From Erodium maritimum (lineage: Eukaryota > Streptophyta > Magnoliopsida > Geraniales > Geraniaceae), in the NCBI GenBank assembly GCA_963921825.1, contig OY997592.1, forward strand, positions 55,200,336 through 55,264,335: a DNA stretch of 64,000 nt. The letters run 5' to 3'. The position numbers were made by a program, and so were the translations under genes. The notes below the pieces were generated by a model. The model saw nothing but the letters and a program-made list of their open reading frames with translations. It had not been told where the DNA came from and did no database searches. How positions within the stretch are numbered: the first letter of the stretch is position 1; every line of letters begins with the position of its first letter. Positions 21,074 to 32,831 of this stretch are shown in pieces.

Positions 21074-23850
21074 TGTAATAACCACTTCTGGTCAACGTCA
21101 GTCAAACCTGCGAAAAACAGAAAAATTTTAAAAAAAATTGAGGCAGACACTTAACTTAACCTAAATTGACCTCGAGGGTCATACCGGACTTAAGTTGACC
21201 TCGTTATCAACCAAAATGAGTTCCAGGGGACTCAGGGCAACTTCCTGATCAATTTGGGAAATGTTGACTTTTCGCTGGAAAAGTCAACCGGACGACGTTT
21301 TGGTCCATTCGAGGACCGTTTGAGATCCAAAACGCTTAACCGTCGTCGCAGCGGTCTTCCTTGTAGCCCTTCAAGTTTCGTAATTTCTTGGAAAAAGTGC
21401 CCGTTCGGGGCCCGAAACGTCCGATTTTCGCGAAACTGATTGGAAAATATCAACTAGATATTTTCCAAAAGGTGTGGGACCCACCTTGACACATGTCCTA
21501 AATGTGGTGGTGTTAGTTTTGGGGGGGAAATGGGTGGTTGTGAGGGTGTGGCCGAAACTAAGGGGTAAAAGGGGGGAAAAGTGTAGTTAGTTGTTAGTTG
21601 ATTTAATTATAAAGAAGAAGAGAGGTATTAGAGAGAGAAGAAGAAGGAGAAGAAGAGAGAAGAAAGGAAGTGGAGTTAGGGTTTGATTTTCAACCATTGG
21701 ATCGATTCAAAGCAAGAAGCAAATCTCTTCCCCTCGTCTTCCTCTCGAGTAAGCACTAACCCGATTCTCGTTTCGTTTATTTTCTTGAAAGCTAGGGTTT
21801 GAGTATAAACTAAGACTTAGGGTTGTGTAGAGTTTGGGAGGTGTTGGAGACGTTTTGGAGGTGTTTGGGGGTGTAAGGGCACGTTTTCCGGTGACCGGAG
21901 GCTCGGGAGGAGCTCCGGCCACCGTGGGTGGTGGCCGATCGGCCATGAGGTGGCTGGCCGGAGCTGGCAGCAGCCACCACATGGTGGCCGAGCCCCCCCC
22001 CTCAAACCCTAGGGTCTCGGCCAAGTGTTTTGGGTGGGGCCCACGTGCTCGGTTGCTCGGGTTTTAATGTTCGGGTGGTTTAAAACGTTCCCCGGACCAT
22101 TTGCCCTAAACCGAATCGAAAATTGGAATTAAATTGGAGAATTTGTAATTGACGGGTTTTGGGAAACTTTAAACGTTAATTATTTGATTTAGAAGTCGGA
22201 ATTCGATTCCGTCAAGTGCGTTGGGTTCCTTGAATTATTCTAAGACCGTAGAAACGAAAACGGGGACTTTTGGAGCCCCGGAAGGCAATTAACCAAAACC
22301 CGGGCAGATTCGCCATGTCGGGCGAATCTGGCCTTTTCGGGTCCTTTATCGACAATATCGAGTAATTGGGAAGTTTGGGAGTGATCGGCATTGTCGGGGT
22401 TACGTTTGGGCGTTAAGTGTGTTAATTTTCGGTTTATTCGTACTAGTTTAAAAGTACTTTGAATTTGTGTTCTTTTAGATCGTGCTACGGACCGAGGCAA
22501 AGGGAAGCTCGGCGAGTGACTGGGTGTACTTCGGGTGTTGTTGGAGCGCTTTTGGAATTATATACGAGGTAGGGAAAAGTAGCCGGATCTCGGCCCTGAT
22601 TAGGGAAGGTTAATAGTAGAATTGCATGTGACACCGGGGTGTCGTGGGTTGAGTAGATTTATTTAAATATTAGAAAAGCATGATACGGGATTGTAGCGTT
22701 TAAGAGAAAAGCATGTGACACTTAGTAGTGTCGTAGGAATAGAGAACTTAGCGATAATTGAATTACTGGAGGCATATGACCATGCCCGGAGGTTGTTGTG
22801 TGTATTTATTGTTGAGTTTGGGTGGCCTTGAGAGCCCGTGTTATTTATTGTTGAGTTTGGGTGGCCTTGAGAGCCCGTGTTATTTATTGTTGAGTTTGGG
22901 CGGCCTTGAGAGCCCGTGTTATTTATTGTTGAGTTTGGATGGCCTTGAGAGTCCGTGTGTTATTATTTGGCGTCTTGGGGTTGTTGAGCCCGTGAGTTAA
23001 GTGGTTGTGTTTTGGGAGGCCATGATGGCCTGTGGGGTTGTTGAACCCGATTCTTGACTGTTGAGATGTCTTGAGTGGCCTTGAGTGCCTGTTTGTTGAA
23101 CTTGCTTGTGTTTGTGGTTGTGTTTGCCCGAACCGACTGTGTGTTGGGGAGTGGTGTGGATTTTGGCAGGTTACGAGCATTCTTCGGTTGGCCTGACCAA
23201 ACTCGAGCCTCGGCAGGTTCTGAGCATTCTTCGGCTAGCCTGTTCCGTGTCCGGATCCTGAGAGGTTATGAGCATTCTTCGGCTAGCCTGATCCGTGACC
23301 GGGTCCCGGCAGGTTACGAGCATTCTTCGGTTGGCCGGACCGCGTACGAGGCTCGGCAGGTTCTGAGCATTCTTCGGCTAGCCTGATCCGTGTTCTTGTC
23401 TTTGGGGAAGGTCATTGTTGGTTGTGTTGTTTTACTTTGCGAGTTTGAGGTTGAGTACTTGAGTTGGTGTCGGTTTTGGTGTTGGTTTTGTGTTGGTTTT
23501 AGTTTGGTGTTACTGGCTTTATCTACTAATTATGCCATAGTCAGTCTGTTATCCGTGGAGGTGAGCGAACGCTCACCCCTAGCTGCTTTTCCTACAGGTA
23601 CTGATCACCGGACGGACTAGGTTAGCTCTTGAAGCTTGTGGAGCTTGGAGCGGAGTCTGGTCTTTATTTTGTTGAGTCTAGTGACAGATGTTGTACCTTG
23701 TCCACTTGTTGGGACGTTTTTTGTATTGTAAATACTATTATTTTGAGAAGTAAATGGAAATGTCATAGCTTTTATTCAAAACAGGTTCAAGTGTTTATGT
23801 TTTAAAATGTTCGCGTCCCGAGTGCGGTTCTTTGAATTTGGGGCGTGACA
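21074..23850 (+). mobile_element. 3' LTR of the Gypsy element
   Basis: A 2,777-bp LTR starting TGTAATAACC and ending GGGGCGTGACA. A TATA-like AATTATAAAG lies near 21603, followed by a purine-rich stretch. Read in sense, it holds the GACAC hairpin block (about 22630-22730), the GGCCTTGAGAGCC array (about 22810-23060), a 47-bp array (about 23168-23395) and the near-palindrome at 23560-23577. It is the reference copy for recognising the five solo LTRs. Confidence 0.95.
23168..23395. repeat. 47-bp minisatellite in the Gypsy 3' LTR
   Basis: About five copies of a 47-bp unit with GAGCATTCTTCGG and TAGCCTGATCCGTG. This is the sense-strand counterpart of the arrays at 9914-10080 and related positions in the other LTRs. 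Confidence 0.8.
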
Positions 23851-24732
23851 GGTTCGACATTCCACATATCTGGCATGGAACCCGCGCAGTTTGAAAACCA
23901 TGCCGACCTTGATTGAGACCTCGACCACGATCTCGTTGATTTTGATAGAATCCAGAAGATGGGCACATATCAGTGTTCGGCCCAGAGGAAGAGGAACGAG
24001 CCAAACTTGCAATAGGAGAAACAAGTTGTTGTGAGTTCAATAAAATTTCATATGAACCAAAATGACATTGGTTCCAAACTTTGTTGTAGAGCACCAATAA
24101 TACCATTAAAGTCAGGTCCAAGCTTGCGAAATACTATCACATTAAAATCCGACTCGGACAATAGATTTCCTGCAAGAGCAAGAGAATTTGCAAGCCCTTT
24201 TACTTGTTGAAGATATTGTGAAACAGACTTATCATCCTTAGATAGATTATGCATTTCCATAATAAGTTGAGTTCTCTGTGCATTACTTACAATGCCATAA
24301 GTGGTAGCAAGTGCGGCCCATGCTTCAACCGAAGTTTTAGCACTTGTTAGATGTTGATAACAGTCTGTAGATATGGACGAGAGGATCCAGGAGAATAGCA
24401 ACTGATCCTTTTGATACCAGACAACGTATGCTGAATTGGAAACTGATGAGTTTTCTGTTGTGGCATCAACAATTGTATTAGGCGGAGGCTGATGCGTTGG
24501 TGAGAGTAGATCATGTAGATCAAACATGTTGAGGAGAGGCTGAAATTGCAGCTTCCATGGCAGATATGTTTGAGATCCTGTTAACTTGATAGCAAATGAT
24601 TGATGAGAAATAAGAGATGGTAGAACAGAAGAACTAGAAAATACATATGGTGTTGTGGTAGTAGTGGATGGTGATGAAGAGACAGATGATTGAGAAGAAG
24701 ACGAATGAGCAGCAGCGGAAGACATTATTACT

Positions 24733-24744
24733 GCTCTGATACCA
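24733..24744 (-). promoter_or_regulatory. Copia-2 primer-binding site (initiator Met-tRNA type)
   Basis: On the minus strand this reads TGGTATCAGAGC, the usual plant Copia site complementary to the 3' end of initiator methionine tRNA. It lies 8 bases upstream of the gag ATG at 24725. It primes minus-strand DNA synthesis in intact elements. Confidence 0.85.
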
Positions 24745-24745
24745 A

Positions 24746-24925
24746 GTCAAGAACAGAGTTCAATAGTAATTGTGTATATAGAATGATGAATGACATACAT
24801 GATACATGTGCTTATATAGCCTTATGAGTATCCATCTACTGATACAAGATAAGTATATGAAATTCAAATATAAAATTCAAAAACTTAAGTTCTTAAGATA
24901 TGATGATAAGAGATTGGTATTGACA
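24746..24925 (-). mobile_element. Putative Copia-2 5' LTR
   Basis: Sequence next to the primer-binding site on its upstream side. On the minus strand it would start TGTCAATACC and contains a good TATA box, GGCTATATAAGC, near 24822-24811. The terminal dinucleotide beside the primer site is not CA, so the exact edge is uncertain, and no second LTR survives to compare. Confidence 0.45.
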
Positions 24926-25546
24926 ATCGTATTATTAAAACTAAGGTTCAAAAGATCATCAAGTGTGTTTGTCATATGAGTAATATTTTCTGTTTGAAAC
25001 ATGTGTAATATTGAACAGAAAAGGACGTAGTATGCAACATTACATTAATTGTTTCTAAACAACATGAATATATGGATGACATTATTTTAATATTAATTTG
25101 ATAGGTCACAAGAACTAGTGAGTGTGGCAACAAAGTGTGAAAGTCTCGATATTACATCATGGTAGTATGATTTGGATGAGACGAGAGTAAAATAGTATTG
25201 TCAACTTCTTTAACAACATCATCACCTATAACATCCATTAAACCAGCGAATTGATCAGTTCGAATGTGCGTTTGACTACTGCAAAATCGGTCCTTTCTAG
25301 TTTTCGTGCAATCTCGAAGTTTGAACCTGGAGAACAAAGAATACATACAAATATGATTAAAAATAAAATAGGTAAGGAATAGTTAAGTGTAAGACCGATT
25401 CACATAATCATCCAATACATGGGAGGTAAATTGAACTAAACCATTTCGCAAAAAGGAAAAAAAAACTAACCATAATAAATAAATTTACAAATTCATAGTC
25501 ACATTTAAGTGTCAATTAATTTAAGAAATTTCATTCTTAAATTGTT

Positions 25547-25852
25547 TTAAGAAATTCCAACGAAATCTTCAAAGCTGAGCTGAGAGCCATACATAGAAAC
25601 CATATTGCGTGCAATGCGGTCGGTATGCCATGCAAGAAGAACAAACATGCGGAAAGTAAATGTCGAGGCCTCATGATCGAAGAAAGGGAGAACGTGGTAG
25701 ATTATCTCTTTTTCTGAGCTGTGTTGTTGGAGTGCAGCGAGTATACCACCAATTATGATGTCCAGTTCAACGCTAGTAATTTTCCACACTTGTTCCACAA
25801 TCCAAGAACGTATCTTCCCACACACATTATACTGTAAATAACAGGAAAACAT
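25547..25852 (-). CDS. Unrecognised 101-codon ORF
   Basis: An open frame on the minus strand starting MFSCYLQYNVCG, with mixed hydrophobic and charged composition and no domain I recognise. It could be one exon of a decayed gene: weaker open stretches continue on both sides, and AG/GT pairs suitable for splicing are nearby. The surroundings, 24926-26500, otherwise show only AT-rich sequence. Treat as hypothetical. Confidence 0.25.
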   Translation of the reverse strand: MFSCYLQYNVCGKIRSWIVEQVWKITSVELDIIIGGILAALQQHSSEKEIIYHVLPFFDHEASTFTFRMFVLLAWHTDRIARNMVSMYGSQLSFEDFVGIS

Positions 25853-26632
25853 GTCAAACAGGTATTTTGGGTTCTTCCAAAGAGGTGGTGTGTGTGCTTT
25901 TAGGAAGCTACTTGATATTATACTATCACATATGTTGGTGTTGGTATTGTAAGGAAGAGGAGATGAACAAACTTATTGTACCGAAGATGAGCCAGTTGAT
26001 CACGCGATTATCTATATGTATGAATGGTTGAATCACAGGAGAAAACACAACTAGAGGATCAGTTTCAGTTGGCGCATCCGATCAAACGTAGGCATGCACC
26101 TGGTTTTACTGACACGCCAAAACACTTATGTTTGCATTCCTATTTATATGGAAACCGAATTCAATAAAAAAAAGTAAACTGATATGTCCTCAAATTAAAA
26201 TGTACAAAGTTGTTCTCAATGTGCACCAAATTCAATAAATCATATTGTTCAAACTAAGCTACACCTTATTAACAACTGCATATTTCACATGAGAGCTAAA
26301 ATTAGTGTCTTAGTTCTGTTTTGACATTAGTTGCCCTTTAAATCTAAAGAGAAAACTCCACAAAACAACTACTGTTCGACTTTCGTTTTCACAATATAAC
26401 TGTAAACTTTGTTATCGATCAGATCACATCGTTGGATGATTTTTTTTTTGTCAAAAACCATAATCTGCCGTTAGAAAATTGACGTGCCGTTAACGATTAT
26501 TTTTTAAAGACTATAATGCCCTCGAAAATTTGTTGACTTCAGACGTAGAAATTTCAACAGACTTCAACCTCTCCTGCGTATCAGACTCGGACCGAAGACG
26601 ACTTCTCTTGCGGAGTAAAGACGACTTCTCCT

Positions 26633-26673
26633 GCGCACCTGCGCACCTGCGAACCTGCGAACCAGCGAACCAG
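26633..26673. repeat. 8-bp tandem repeat (GCGCACCT / GCGAACCT / GCGAACCA)
   Basis: About five consecutive 8-bp units that drift in single steps from GCGCACCT to GCGAACCA. They lie upstream of the MULE fragment, just before a GTAAGA donor-like site near 26756, so they may be part of its 5' untranslated exon. Confidence 0.7.
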
Positions 26674-27540
26674 CTCAGTTGAAGAGTTGCAGCCCTTAGC
26701 CACGTCAAGAACTTGCCTCCGAAACCTGAAACCAACCATCTAAACTTGCAAGAGGTAAGAAATCAAACTCGTCTGAAAGCTTTAGGGTTTTGTGGGTATG
26801 AAAAGAAATTGGAATATTGTTTGGTTTAGGGTTTGTAGAATGGATTTATTTGTTGAAGCAAGCTAGGGTTTAGGGGTATTGTATGGTTTAGGGTGTGTGG
26901 GTAATTTTTGGTTCGAAGATCTGTTGTAATTTTCTATAAGCATGGACCTGTAAAATGCTAATTACACCATTTTTTGTGATAATTTTGTTCAAAGTTTTCC
27001 GGATAGGGTTTTGTATGGAAAGTCTGTTCTCGTTGGTCAATATGCAAGAAAGTGTATTGTATGTTTTTTGATTAGGGTTCAGGTATATTGAATCAAAGTG
27101 GAACAAATACAACTTGGTATTGGATAATTTGAATTTTGACAGCAATGTAAAGACATAAATATTATTCATCCAACAAAAGAAACAATTTTTATGCACTATG
27201 TAATGAATACATAGGAGGTTCAGTTAGGGGGCAAAAACAAAAGGTAAAACATGTACAATTAAGTAACATTGGCAACATATAGTTATGCTTGCCATCACTC
27301 TCAGAATAACCAATAACCTGCATAACCATTATGCATAAGTATTGAAGCTACTATCATTTTTGGTCGTACAATTATCACATAAAAATTTGACTATGAGGCA
27401 TTTGTGTTTGTTTTTTTTCATGTGTGCTATTTTTGGATGATTTTAGCTGGACTAAGAAAATGAAAAAAAAAGGATTATGAGGCTGATTTGGGTAGATGTG
27501 ATGACATGTTTTGATTAAAATTTGTATGCAAAATTTGTAG

Positions 27541-28191
27541 ATGGAAAAGAAGAGAAAATCGACTTGTTAGTTAATTGATGAACCATCAGAGGATGAGATG
27601 TTCGATGACCACATCATTGATGATGATTTAATTAATTATGATGAAACTGAAATTGTAGTTGAGGATCTTGGTTACGAAGGTAGGGATTTTATACATGCTA
27701 GAGATGACTCTAGGGGGTATTCGTCTGATTCTGAATATGAAGCAGTATCAGAGGAGGATGAATCACCATCAAATGATGAGGATGCGTCAACAGCCGCTGA
27801 GGCAGCAGCATATAAATCCATTCCTGCAGAAGAAGACAATGCTGATATGGAGGATGATTTGGGTTGTGAAGATCAGATGGAAGAAGATGTGGTTGATGCG
27901 AGGATGTGGGATACGAATAGTTCCTTGAAAGATATAGACGTACGCTTGGGTGACAGATTTATTAGTGCAAAGTGGTACCGAGTAGTCCTACAGAACTAGG
28001 CTGCAGAGAAGCGCAAAAATTACATGTACACTCGAGATCATCCTAGCGACGGTATCAGAGTGGTTTGTGATAAGCCAAAGTGTACATTTTATATATGGTG
28101 TGACTTCGTTAAGAAGGCCAAAGTTTATGCTATTACCACTTTCCGACCGGAGCATACATGTCAAACGAGCAAGGAGGAGCAAATATTATGA
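27541..28191 (+). pseudogene. MuDR-type (MULE) transposase N-terminal fragment
   Basis: From ATG 27541 a single frame runs to TGA at 28189-28191, interrupted by TAG at 27568 and 27997. After an acidic Asp/Glu-rich leader (27598-27900) comes a match to the plant MuDR DNA-binding domain: LGDRFISAKWYR, AEKRKNY, VRVVCDKPKC-like, YIWC and FRPEHTC, with Cys and His in the usual metal-binding spacing. The DDE catalytic core expected downstream is not present. Weak tail-like pieces lie at 28380-28520 and, with a Gly-Arg-rich TRGGRG stretch, near 28895-28915. MULE transposases act in the nucleus on terminal inverted repeats; this copy cannot. Confidence 0.8.
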
Positions 28192-28935
28192 CACGCTCTC
28201 TAGCATACAGGCAAGAATGCATAATTAATTTAAAACATGTGATGCAAAACCTATTTTTGTAAGATTGTTCAGAAGATTTAAAACCTGTGATATCCTAATT
28301 CTTTTCAATTTCATCTGAAAGCTATTAACTATAATTAAACTAACCTCCTTCAATAACATGCAGGTTGTTGACGAACTTCAAAAATGGATTCAAGCAAAAG
28401 GGAAATCTGCAAGAATTGGTTGTGAAAATGCAAAGGAAACACCAACAACAGCTAGAGTAAGAGGAAATGGGCAGCTGGAAAAAAGTATGAAGATGAAGGG
28501 AAGTAACAATTCTCAGCCTTAGGATGTAGGGTTCTCGTGTGGGTCATAGGATGGTTTTTTGGAATTGTAGGTGATGGCCATAATGGCCATTAACTATACT
28601 TTTGGACTATTATATTGTTGTGTTGCATATGGTGACATGACTTTTTACGAACCCCATGGGAATATGATTCCCTCTCCCATGACTATTCGGGAGCTTTTGT
28701 AATGACCACACACCTTTTGATTGGTAAAGGTCATAATGGCAACAGAACATTGAAGTTGATGTATTGGACAAGCACCATGTGATGATATACATGTTAATTA
28801 CTTATTTGTCATTGTTATAAGTTGGTTTGAAAACTCTATAAAAACCATGTGCCTCACTTGTTAGGAACACACAGAGAAATGGTGAAGAAATCAGCTTCAC
28901 AAGAGGAGGCAGAGGCATAAATGAGGTACTTATAA

Positions 28936-29349
28936 TGGGCGAACAGATGTGGGCACTCCTCTTCTGAGCATACAGATCAATGGAACAAGGCTTCATCTTA
29001 TGGTCCCCCTTCCAATGATCAATATGTGCATCCGGAAGAATATTTTCCAGATTGGCAATATCCATATCCGGATGGACTGCCATCAACACCTCAACCTCCA
29101 ACTGACGATAATGACAAATCATCTGATGATGGTGATGAAGAAGTGCAAAGCAAGCTAGTGCAACCAAACAAGCAACCCAACAAGAAACCAAAAATTGAAC
29201 CTCCCAACATAGCTCCACCTTCCTCTCCCCTACCATTTAGACAAGTTGAAGTTGAGGTGGAAGACAGTGAAGATGAAAAGTACATTGTTTCATCTCAAGG
29301 TAGTAGTACTGCTACTAGTTTATTTCATAAACTTGCTGTTTTCAAGTAG
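28936..29349 (+). pseudogene. Open exon-like stretch, acidic and proline-rich (unrecognised)
   Basis: An open frame of about 137 codons with no in-frame ATG at its left edge, ending at TAG 29347-29349. It contains YVHPEEYFPDWQYPYPDG, a proline patch, a Lys-Pro stretch and an acidic EVEVEDSEDEKY tail. Composition suggests an unstructured region, possibly the C-terminus of the MULE transposase fragment upstream or a spliced exon of a host gene. I cannot assign a family. Confidence 0.35.
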
Positions 29350-29639
29350 TTCGTTCACATATATGTTTATGCTTATGGTGATATGATATGTATGTGATGT
29401 AAAAATTGGTGTCTGTCCATATTAATATGTATGGTTTATGCACTACTACAGGTTAGTCTAACTCTCACCTTCATTACAAACATAAAAGTCAAGTCATTAC
29501 AGAACTATTTTCTAGCTACATAGGGTACATGTCTTCCTTCACAGCTACAATTTTATCATCATCCTTAAAGAACAATACTACCATCATATAAAACATTATA
29601 TCATACGAAAACTAAATACAATTAGAAAAACACTTGACC

Positions 29640-32600
29640 CCTTTCTTATTCTTTATTTTCTCAACTCGTAGAGCATCCTCCAATCTCATTATCCGATCGA
29701 ACAATTCGAGGACTAATTCATCAACCCATTGGAAAATTTACAGCTTCGTTCCCCATGCATCAACCATTACATACAACAATTACCAAAAGTTGGAAACTCC
29801 ACTCAGTTAAACATAGCAGATTATGAAGTCAGTGTCATACATTGTATTTACCACATCCGTAAAATCGCCTAACCGGATTATTGATCGAGTATGATATGAG
29901 CATAGGAGTTGGATGTAATAACCACTCCCGGTCAACGCCAGTCAAATCTGCGAAAAACAGGAAAATTTAAAAAATTTAGGCAGACACTGAATTGAACCTA
30001 AAATTGACCCAGAGGGTCATACCGGACTTAATTTGACCCCGATATCGACCAAAGTGAGTTCCGGGGGACTCAGGGCAACTTTCTGACCAATTTGGGAAAT
30101 GTTGACTTTTCGCTGGAAAAGTCAACTGAGCGACGTTTTGGTCCATTCGAGGTCCGTTTTGGATCCAAAAAGCTTAGCCGTCGTCGCACCGGTCTTAGTT
30201 GAGCCGTTTCCTTGTAGCCCGTGAAGTTTCGTAATTTGTTGGAAAAAGTGCCCGTTCGGGGCCCGAAACGTCCGAATTTCGCGAATCTGATTGGAAAATA
30301 TCTAGAAGATATTTTTCAAAAAGGGATAGGACCCACTTGCCACATGCCACCAATGTGGTGGTGTTAGGTTTATTGGACAAAACAAGACTTGACTACTTGA
30401 GGGTTAGTTTGCTTTTTAAGTATTATTTTATTACTTCTTAAATTAAAACAAAAGGAAGACAACATGAGGTCTCGGCCATTTAGAAGAAAATGAGAGAAGT
30501 AGAGAGAGAAAGTGGAGAGAAGAGAGAAAAAGGAGAGAAAGTGTTGGAGTTTTGTGATTTCCCGACAATCCGACCGACGGATCGTCTCAACGGTTGAAGA
30601 ATCGAGCTCCCATCGTCATTCTCTACGGTGAGCATCTAACCGATTTTCGTTTTGGAACGTTTGAATTTTAGGGTTTGAGTTTAAATGGGTTGATTAAGGT
30701 TGAGTTTTGTTTAAGGTTGGTTTAAAGATGAATGGTTGAGGTTTTGAGTTCGTTAGGAACGTTTTGGGGAGAAAAGGGCATTTTCCCATTAGGGCCGTGT
30801 GGGGCCCACATGCCCGGGTATCGGGTTTTTGTATTCGGGTGGTTTAGAACGTTCCCCGGACCATTTATCCACAACCGAATCGAAATTTGGAATTAAATTG
30901 TGAAAGTTGTAATTGACGGGTTTAGAAACTTTAAACGTTAATTAAATGACTCGGAAGTCGGAATTCGATTCCGTCGCGTGCCTAGGAACCCTTGAATTAT
31001 TCTAAGACCGTAGAAACAAAAACGGGAATTTTCGGAGCCCCAAAAGGGCGTTTCCAAAACCCGGGTAGATTCGCCATGTCGGGCGAATCGGGTCTTTCCG
31101 GGTCCAATATCGACAATGTCGAGTAATTGGGGAGTTTGGGAGTGACCGACATTGTCGGGGTTACTTTTGGGCGTCGGGTTTATTAAAATTCAGTTTATGC
31201 CTGCAAGCTTAAAAGCGTTTAAAATTGTGTTCTTGTTAGATCGTGCTGCAGACCGAGAAAAGGGAAAGCTAGACGAGTGACCGAGATCACGCCGGAGCTG
31301 AATTGTGCGCTTTTGGAGAAAGCATACGAGGTAGGGAAAAGTAGCCGGATCTCGGGCCCTGACTGGGGAAAGTTAACAGTAGAATTGCATGTGACACTTG
31401 GGTGTCGTGGGTTAAGTAGGTTATCGGATATTAGAAATGTATGTGACACTTGGGTTGTCGTGGGTTAAGCAGGTTATCAAAGTTTGGAAATGCATGTGAC
31501 ACTTAGTAGTTTCGTAGGAGCAGAGAATTTATCGATGTTAGAATTACTTGAGGCATATGACCATGCTTGGAGGTTGATTGCGAACTTATCGAGATTAGGA
31601 GTACTGGAGGCATATGACCATGCCCGGAGGTTGTTTGTGAAACTTTTTGATATTAGGACTGTTGGAGGCATTGGTTATGCCTGAGGTTGATTGTGTATGT
31701 TGTGTCTTGGGTGGCCATGAGATCCCGTACTTCACTGTTGTGTCTTGGGTGGCCATGAGAGCCCGTACTTTACTGTTGTGTTTTGGGTGGCCATGAGAGC
31801 TCGTACTTTACTGTTGTGTCTTGGGTGGCCATGAGTGCCCGTGGGGTTGTCAAACCCGTGTCTTTATTGTTGGTGTGTCTTGGGAGGCCATGAGTGCCCG
31901 TGGGGTTGTTGAACCCGTGTCGTTACTGTCGATGTATCTTGGGTGGCCATGAGTGCCCGTGGGGTTGTTGAGCCCGTGAGTTATGGTTGGTGTATCTTGG
32001 GTGGCCATGAGTGCTCGTGGTTGTTGAGCCCGTGAGTTATGGTTGGTGTGTCTTGGGAGGCCGTGAGTGCCCGTGGGGTTGTTGAGCCCGTGAGTTATGG
32101 TTGATGTGTCTTGGGAGGCCGTGAATGCCCGTGGGGTTGTTGAGTCCGTGTTTTACAGTTGGTGTCTTGGGTGGCCATGAGTGCCTGTGGAGTGTTGGGG
32201 ATAGTAGTCCCCGGTGTTTGGGTTGTTGTTGGTGTTACCGGCATTGTCTGCTAATTATGCCATAGTCAGTCTGTTATCCGTAGTGGTGAGCGAACGCTCA
32301 CCCCTAGCTGCTTTTCCTACAGGTACTGGTCGCAGGTTGGACTAGGTGAGCTTCCGAAGCTTGAAGAGTTAGGAGCGGGATCCTGGGTTTACTTTTGAGT
32401 CTAGCGACGTATACCTTGCATTTTGTCCATTTGTTGGGACGTACCTTTAAGTTGTAAATGATTATTTTTGAGGAACAAATGATGTTTTTAAAGTGATTAA
32501 TGTAAAAGGTTTCAAATGTGAAATATTTTTAAACGGTCGCGTCTTGAGTTCGGTTTACTGAAATTGGGGCGTGACATTGGAACTCCACAAAAACATACCA

Positions 32601-32690
32601 CTGTTCTTTGTCTTCCAAATTCAACGTCCTTACACAAATTACAAGTTAAATTAACATAAATCACACTTTAAGGAAGGCAAAGCACAAATC
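29640..32690 (-). pseudogene. GRF-type zinc-finger ORF, minus strand, split by a solo LTR
   Basis: On the minus strand from about 32690 to 32577, then (after the solo LTR and one TTGGA copy are removed) from 29913 down to about 29640, the reading is continuous. It gives a GRF zinc-finger pattern: C-x-C-G (CFCG), a Pro-x-RRF run and GCGKY. After a likely intron (GT near 29846) it continues with the CxFFQWVD-like end near 29735 and a coiled-coil-like ELFDRIMRLEDAL tail. A single T appears lost just before QWVD, giving a frameshift. GRF fingers bind single-stranded nucleic acid in other proteins, and small GRF proteins are common beside MULEs in plants. With the LTR in place the ORF is broken. 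Confidence 0.75.
29914..32576 (+). mobile_element. Solo LTR 3 of the long-LTR Gypsy family
   Basis: TGTAATAACC to GGGGCGTGACA with perfect TTGGA duplications at 29909-29913 and 32577-32581. At 2,663 bp it is the shortest copy. The 44-50-bp minisatellite present in the other LTRs is missing, the sequence passing directly from the 58-bp array (about 31690-32200) to the block before the near-palindrome at 32285-32302. It interrupts the GRF zinc-finger ORF. Confidence 0.93.
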
Positions 32691-32752
32691 AATATAAACA
32701 AGCTCAGTATGTAGATTTATATAAACTAGTTTGGTTATTTAAGAAAGACGAA

Positions 32753-32831
32753 ACTGAAACTCAAGTACTTTAACCAAACTAGTTTGGTTATCAAGTTGGT
32801 TTCAGTTTGGTTAAAGTACTTGAGTTTCAGT
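32753..32831. repeat. Perfect 28-bp inverted repeat with 23-base loop
   Basis: Arms 32753-32780 and 32804-32831 (starting ACTGAAACTCAAGTAC) are exact reverse complements. Inside, TAACCAAACTAGTTTGGTTA at 32771-32790 is itself a perfect 20-bp palindrome, so alternative cruciforms are possible. No flanking duplication or coding was recognised. Confidence 0.9.

Larger units (their letters stand above)
15409..23850 (+). mobile_element. Full-length Gypsy (chromovirus-type) retrotransposon with long LTRs
   Basis: LTR ends TGTAATAACC and GGGGCGTGACA are flanked by a perfect GGTTC duplication (15404-15408 and 23851-23855). The order is 5' LTR (shortened), gag, protease, RT, RNase H, integrase, chromodomain-like tail, 3' LTR. 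This order (integrase after RT) defines Gypsy/Ty3. The two LTRs are very similar in their shared 0.8 kb apart from a few substitutions, a short deletion in the 3' copy and small indels, so this insertion is the youngest-looking of the family here. Coding is broken by two single-base frameshifts and seven stops. The long LTRs and CHD-like tail suggest the Tekay/Del lineage; a phylogeny would decide. Confidence 0.95.
15159..24725 (-). pseudogene. Copia-2 gag, minus strand, split by the Gypsy element
   Basis: The ORF starts at 24725 (minus) with a Ser/Thr-rich leader. It continues through a Copia-type gag (YLPWKLQF, then LVWYQKDQLLFSWI-like, EAWAALATTYG). It shifts frame near 24060-24120, then has an Arg/Gly/Gln-rich stretch to 23856. 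The remainder lies at 15408-15159. Dropping the Gypsy insertion and one GGTTC copy joins two halves of a C-x2-C-x4-H-x4-C zinc knuckle in frame, proving the interruption. After the knuckle, the expected protease DSG/DTG segment is missing: WIP is followed at once by RHVT. The ORF then runs into a perfect donor-like GTAAGT near 15172. Integrase and RT are absent, so the copy is truncated as well as broken. Confidence 0.88.

Noticed and set aside
24731-24745. Possible tRNA sequence
   Set aside because: Only the 12-base complement of initiator tRNA is present; it is the Copia primer-binding site.
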